A stretch of DNA of 8,794 bases from Paraprevotella sp. (GTDB taxonomy: Bacteria; Bacteroidota; Bacteroidia; Bacteroidales; Bacteroidaceae). A program made the position numbers and the translations under genes. The DNA is taken from NCBI GenBank assembly GCA_017425765.1, contig JAFOXE010000255.1, positions 1 to 8,794 on the forward strand, in the 5' to 3' direction. Of this stretch, positions 5,505-8,794 are shown in pieces (position 1 is the first letter of the stretch; the number at the start of each line of letters is the position of its first letter). The notes beneath the pieces are model-generated. The model made no database searches and was not told the DNA's origin. It worked only from the letters and a program-made list of their open reading frames with translations.

Positions 5505-6827
5505 ATGAGTTTTGCTTTTTTTCCACACACTGACGAAGATATTCGCCTCATGTTGGAAAGAATCGGTGCAAATTCTCTAGATGATTTATACGCCGACCTT
5601 CCCAACCAAGTAATTTATACACAAGAATACGATTTACCCTCGGCTCACTCGGAAGAGGAAATACGTGCACGCTTTGCACAATTGGAAAGTAAAAATACGC
5701 CATTGACGGTATTTGCCGGATGCGGTGCATACGATCATTATGCACCTTCGGTGATTCCCTATCTGTTGCAACGCTCGGAATTTATCACTGCCTACACACC
5801 GTATCAGGCAGAAATTGCTCAAGGCACTTTGCGCTACATCTTTGAATTCCAAAGCATGATAGCCTCAATCACCGGCATGGACTGCGCCAACGCATCTATG
5901 TACGATGGTGCAACCGCTGCTGCCGAAGCTGTGATGATGGCTTTAGCTTGTACACGTAAAAAAACAAGAGTATTGGTCGCTGAAACTATACCCGATGCCG
6001 TGCGTAAGGTGATCGAAACGTATGCAAAATACAAAGGCATACAAATAGGTTTTGTGTCCCACGTAGAGGGTAATACAGATATTGCTCATCTGCAACAAGA
6101 GTTGTCATCTGGTGATGTGGCAGCCTTGTTGGTTCCTTGCCTCAACAAATATGGTATCATCGAAGACTTGACCGGATTTGCCGAAGTGCTACACGAAAAA
6201 AAAGCATTGCTCATGAACTATGCCGACCCATCGGCACTGGCCGTAATCAAAACACCGGGAGAATGGGGAGCCGACATCACTTGCGGTGATGCTCAAACAC
6301 TAGGAATGCCACTGAATTTTGGCGGTCCTTACGTGGGATTCCTTGCATGCCGTAAAGAATGGGTACGCAAGCTACCCGGCCGTATTGTGGGAGCCACTCA
6401 CGATGTGGATGGCAAACGTGCCTTCGTACTTACCTTACAAGCACGTGAACAACACATCCGACGCGAAAAGGCTAACAGCAACATTTGCTCCAACCAATCA
6501 CTCATGGCACTCTATGTGACCATTTACATGGCGCTCATGGGACCTGAAGGTTTGAAACAAGTAAACGATATGTGCTATGGTGCAGCTCATGAACTATACG
6601 ACCGCTTGCTACAAACCGGGCGATTCACACCAGTGTTCCATAAACCATTCCTAAAAGAATTTGTACTGCAAACCGATTTGAACATCGCGACACTGCAGGA
6701 CGAACTTCTAAAAGTAGGCATCTTTGGAGCGCTGAAAACGGAAGAAGGTTATGTATCGTTCTGTGCCACCGAACGCCGAACACCTGAGGAGATAGACAAA
6801 CTAATTCAAGTGATTCAAAAGATGTAG
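5505..6827 (+). CDS. gcvPA: Glycine dehydrogenase (decarboxylating) subunit 1, GcvPA
   Basis: The N-terminal half of the split P-protein. Together with GcvPB it forms the PLP enzyme that decarboxylates glycine and loads the aminomethyl group onto GcvH. From ATG 5505 it has 440 residues, the normal length for subunit 1. It opens with the family pattern FFPHTDEDIRLMLERIG. Further hallmarks are YTPYQAEIAQGTLRYIFEFQ (98-116 region), SMYDGATAAAEA (131-142), GGPYVGFL (273-280), PGRIVG (291-296) and REQHIRREKANSNICSNQ (314-331). This subunit lacks the PLP-binding lysine, as expected. A TTG three codons earlier (5496) is in frame, but the ATG agrees better with the family. The gap after gcvH is 12 bases and gcvPB starts 3 bases after its stop, which favours coupled expression of the two subunits. 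Confidence 0.95.
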   Translation: MSFAFFPHTDEDIRLMLERIGANSLDDLYADLPNQVIYTQEYDLPSAHSEEEIRARFAQLESKNTPLTVFAGCGAYDHYAPSVIPYLLQRSEFITAYTPYQAEIAQGTLRYIFEFQSMIASITGMDCANASMYDGATAAAEAVMMALACTRKKTRVLVAETIPDAVRKVIETYAKYKGIQIGFVSHVEGNTDIAHLQQELSSGDVAALLVPCLNKYGIIEDLTGFAEVLHEKKALLMNYADPSALAVIKTPGEWGADITCGDAQTLGMPLNFGGPYVGFLACRKEWVRKLPGRIVGATHDVDGKRAFVLTLQAREQHIRREKANSNICSNQSLMALYVTIYMALMGPEGLKQVNDMCYGAAHELYDRLLQTGRFTPVFHKPFLKEFVLQTDLNIATLQDELLKVGIFGALKTEEGYVSFCATERRTPEEIDKLIQVIQKM

Positions 6828-6830
6828 ACT

Positions 6831-8297
6831 ATGAAATACTATGATAAACTCATATTCGAGGTGTCACGTCCCGGTCGCACCGGTTTCTCCTTACCTCGTA
6901 ATCCATGGCACTCACATACAGCACAATTGCCAGAACATCTAAAGAGGAATACACCAACCCTACTACCCGAAGTAAGCGAACCTGACGTGGTACGTCACTA
7001 CACCAACTTGTCGAACATGAATTTTGGTGTTGATACGGGATTCTATCCATTGGGAAGTTGCACCATGAAGTACAACCCAAAGATAAATGAGGAAATGGCA
7101 GCCTTACAAACTTTCAAAAGTTTGCATCCACTACAACCTGATAAAACCACACAAGGAGCACTTGAGTTATACTACGAACTTAACCGTACACTAAGCCAAA
7201 TTACAGGTATGGCAGAGTGTACGTTAAACCCATTTGCTGGAGCCCATGGTGAACTTACAGGCTTGATGATAATAAGACAATATCACCTGAAACGTGGTGA
7301 TACCGAACGCACGAAAATTATCGTACCCGATAGCGCTCATGGAACAAATCCGGCCAGTGCAGCGGTATGCGGACTACAAGTGGTTGAAGTAAATTCGTCG
7401 ACAGACGGAACTATTGATATAGAATCACTTAAGTCTGTACTTGACCACACGGTAGCAGGTATTATGATGACAAATCCCAATACCCTCGGACTCTTCGAAA
7501 CACACATTTTAGAAATAGCCCAATTAGTGCACGATTGTGGAGGTCTGCTCTACTACGACGGTGCCAACATGAATCCGTTGTTGGGCAAATGTCGTCCGGG
7601 CGACATGGGTTTTGACGTACTGCACCTGAACTTGCACAAAACATTCTCAACACCGCATGGAGGCGGTGGACCCGGCTCCGGAGCGGTAGGAGTGGCTGCA
7701 CATCTTACCGATTACTTGCCCAATCCACGTGTGGTAAAACTAGCTGATGGTACATTTGCCACCGAGAATAATCCGGAAGCTGCCGGACAAGTGTCTTCTT
7801 TCTTGGGTAATTATGGAGTGTTGATGCGTGCTTATACCTATATATTAACCTTAGGAAAAGAAAACATACGCATGGCGGGGCCGTTGGCAACACTCAATGC
7901 AAACTACATAAAAGAGTCGCTGAAGCAACACTACAAATTGCCTATTCTAGGTGTGTGCAAACACGAGTTTGTTTTTGATGGACTTCTGGATAATCCGAAC
8001 AATTTGACAACACTCGATGTGGCCAAACGTCTACTTGATTATGGATATCATGCGCCAACCATTTACTTCCCGCTGCTCTTCCATCAATCTATTATGATAG
8101 AGCCTACCGAAACGGAATCGAAAGAAACCATAGACGAGTTCATCAACATAATGAAAGTTATTGCAGAAGAGGCTCGGACATCACCTGAAACATTGCAGCA
8201 TGCGCCGCATCACACCCCTGTGCGTCGTCTGGATGAAACAACAGCTGCCAAGACGCCAATTCTGACTTTTGAAGAACTAACCAATGTCACACAATAA
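6831..8297 (+). CDS. gcvPB: Glycine dehydrogenase (decarboxylating) subunit 2, GcvPB
   Basis: The PLP-carrying C-terminal half of the split P-protein, partner of GcvPA. It has 488 residues, the expected length. Key family segments are YPLGSCTMKYNPKINEE (72-88), NPFAGAHGELTG (133-144), PDSAHGTNPASA (166-177), MMTNPNTLGLFE (212-223), YYDGANMNPLLG (241-252) and the cofactor site HLNLHKTFSTPHGGGGPG, with Lys270 the predicted Schiff-base lysine. The glycine-rich loop after it is intact. The ATG at 6831 follows the gcvPA stop by 3 bases. Bacteroides species, as I recall, carry a single fused GcvP of about 950 residues, so the split form is a noteworthy feature here. Codon use and composition look like those of the neighbours. 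Confidence 0.96.
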   Translation: MKYYDKLIFEVSRPGRTGFSLPRNPWHSHTAQLPEHLKRNTPTLLPEVSEPDVVRHYTNLSNMNFGVDTGFYPLGSCTMKYNPKINEEMAALQTFKSLHPLQPDKTTQGALELYYELNRTLSQITGMAECTLNPFAGAHGELTGLMIIRQYHLKRGDTERTKIIVPDSAHGTNPASAAVCGLQVVEVNSSTDGTIDIESLKSVLDHTVAGIMMTNPNTLGLFETHILEIAQLVHDCGGLLYYDGANMNPLLGKCRPGDMGFDVLHLNLHKTFSTPHGGGGPGSGAVGVAAHLTDYLPNPRVVKLADGTFATENNPEAAGQVSSFLGNYGVLMRAYTYILTLGKENIRMAGPLATLNANYIKESLKQHYKLPILGVCKHEFVFDGLLDNPNNLTTLDVAKRLLDYGYHAPTIYFPLLFHQSIMIEPTETESKETIDEFINIMKVIAEEARTSPETLQHAPHHTPVRRLDETTAAKTPILTFEELTNVTQ

Positions 8298-8301
8298 GCC
8301 T

Positions 8302-8794
8302 ATGCATACCCCACTAATCATCATAGGAGCTGGCCCTGGCGGTTACGAAACAGCCTTGCTTGCTGCAAAACGTGGACTGGAAGTGACCCTCATCGAAAAA
8401 GGAAATGTTGGCGGAACGTGTTTGAACGAAGGATGTATTCCTACAAAGTCGTTCTGCCGTAATGCACAAATCCTCGATGAATTGAAACAGGCTGATCAGT
8501 TCGGAATAAGTCAACTGAACTATTCATTTGATTTTGCTGCCGTGCAACAACGTAAAGAACAGGTCGTAAGTCAACTGCGACAAGGTGTAGAAACTTTATT
8601 GACTCATAAACTGATTCACTTCGTTTCGGGCACGGCACAGTTTGTGGATGCACATACGGTTTGTGTAGAATCTACAACCTATAGCGCCGACCACATCATC
8701 ATCGCAACCGGCTCCTCGGCACAAATGCTTCCTATCGAAGGAGCAGATTTACCTCAGGTAATCAGCTCCACAGAATTAATTCAACTTACCGAAG
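8302..8794 (+). CDS. lpd: Dihydrolipoamide dehydrogenase (L-protein/E3), 5' part, cut by window end
   Basis: The flavoprotein that reoxidises the dihydrolipoyl arm of GcvH and reduces NAD+, closing the glycine cleavage cycle. The 164 visible residues begin with the FAD-binding Rossmann motif LIIIGAGPGGYETALLAA (5-22), followed by the acidic residue ending the second strand (LIEK). The redox-active disulfide motif GGTCLNEGCIPTK has Cys40 and Cys45. IIIATGSSAQMLPIEG (about 133-149) is the second conserved FAD-domain segment. The frame is open to the right edge, and full-length relatives have about 450-470 residues. The start is uncertain: ATG 8302 leaves a 4-base gap after gcvPB, while an in-frame ATG at 8284 would overlap gcvPB by 14 bases and add MSHNKP. 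I prefer 8302 because the family usually starts close to the first beta strand. Confidence 0.94.
   Translation, partial: MHTPLIIIGAGPGGYETALLAAKRGLEVTLIEKGNVGGTCLNEGCIPTKSFCRNAQILDELKQADQFGISQLNYSFDFAAVQQRKEQVVSQLRQGVETLLTHKLIHFVSGTAQFVDAHTVCVESTTYSADHIIIATGSSAQMLPIEGADLPQVISSTELIQLTE

Overview
The window looks like Bacteroidota chromosome, most likely order Bacteroidales. The supporting signs are two exact copies of the -7 promoter element TATATTTG (consensus TAnnTTTG), mostly A/T-rich start regions without Shine-Dalgarno sequences, a secreted PepSY-like protein of a kind common in Bacteroides relatives, and moderate GC content. The first 256 bases are different. They are about 58% GC by hand count, against about 41% for 257-480, and encode the end of a RecD-type helicase that appears to belong to another genome.

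Layout. Bases 2-256 (+) hold the C-terminal part of a RecD/RecD2-like helicase. It is cut off at about 256/257, where it meets, tail to tail, the first half of a secreted PepSY-like protein gene (257-544, -). Both genes lose their 3' ends at the same point, so this is a rearrangement or an assembly chimera. A two-component system follows on the minus strand. The OmpR-family response regulator (1900-2601) comes first in transcription order, and the sensor histidine kinase (629-1903) overlaps it by four bases (ATGA). The PepSY-like gene lies downstream of the kinase in the same direction. A 383-bp divergent intergenic region (2602-2984) carries candidate promoters for both directions, a strong 26-bp palindrome, and a set of short repeats around the rightward promoter.

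From 2985 to the right edge runs one compact plus-strand operon: lplA, gcvT, gcvH, gcvPA, gcvPB and lpd (cut by the window end), with gaps of 21, 33, 12, 3 and 4 bases. It encodes a complete glycine cleavage system. GcvPA/GcvPB (P-protein, split into two chains) decarboxylate glycine onto the lipoyl arm of GcvH. GcvT releases ammonia and transfers the methylene group to tetrahydrofolate. Lpd reoxidises the dihydrolipoyl arm to NADH. LplA attaches lipoate to GcvH. The split P-protein and the co-transcribed ligase and E3 resemble the arrangement in amino-acid-fermenting Bacillota more than the single fused GcvP familiar from Bacteroides, so horizontal acquisition is possible.

I see no RNA genes, insertion sequences, CRISPR arrays or phage genes, and no clearly new biological system. 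The points most worth checking are the junction near 256, the intergenic palindrome and promoter repeats, and the origin of the split-P operon.
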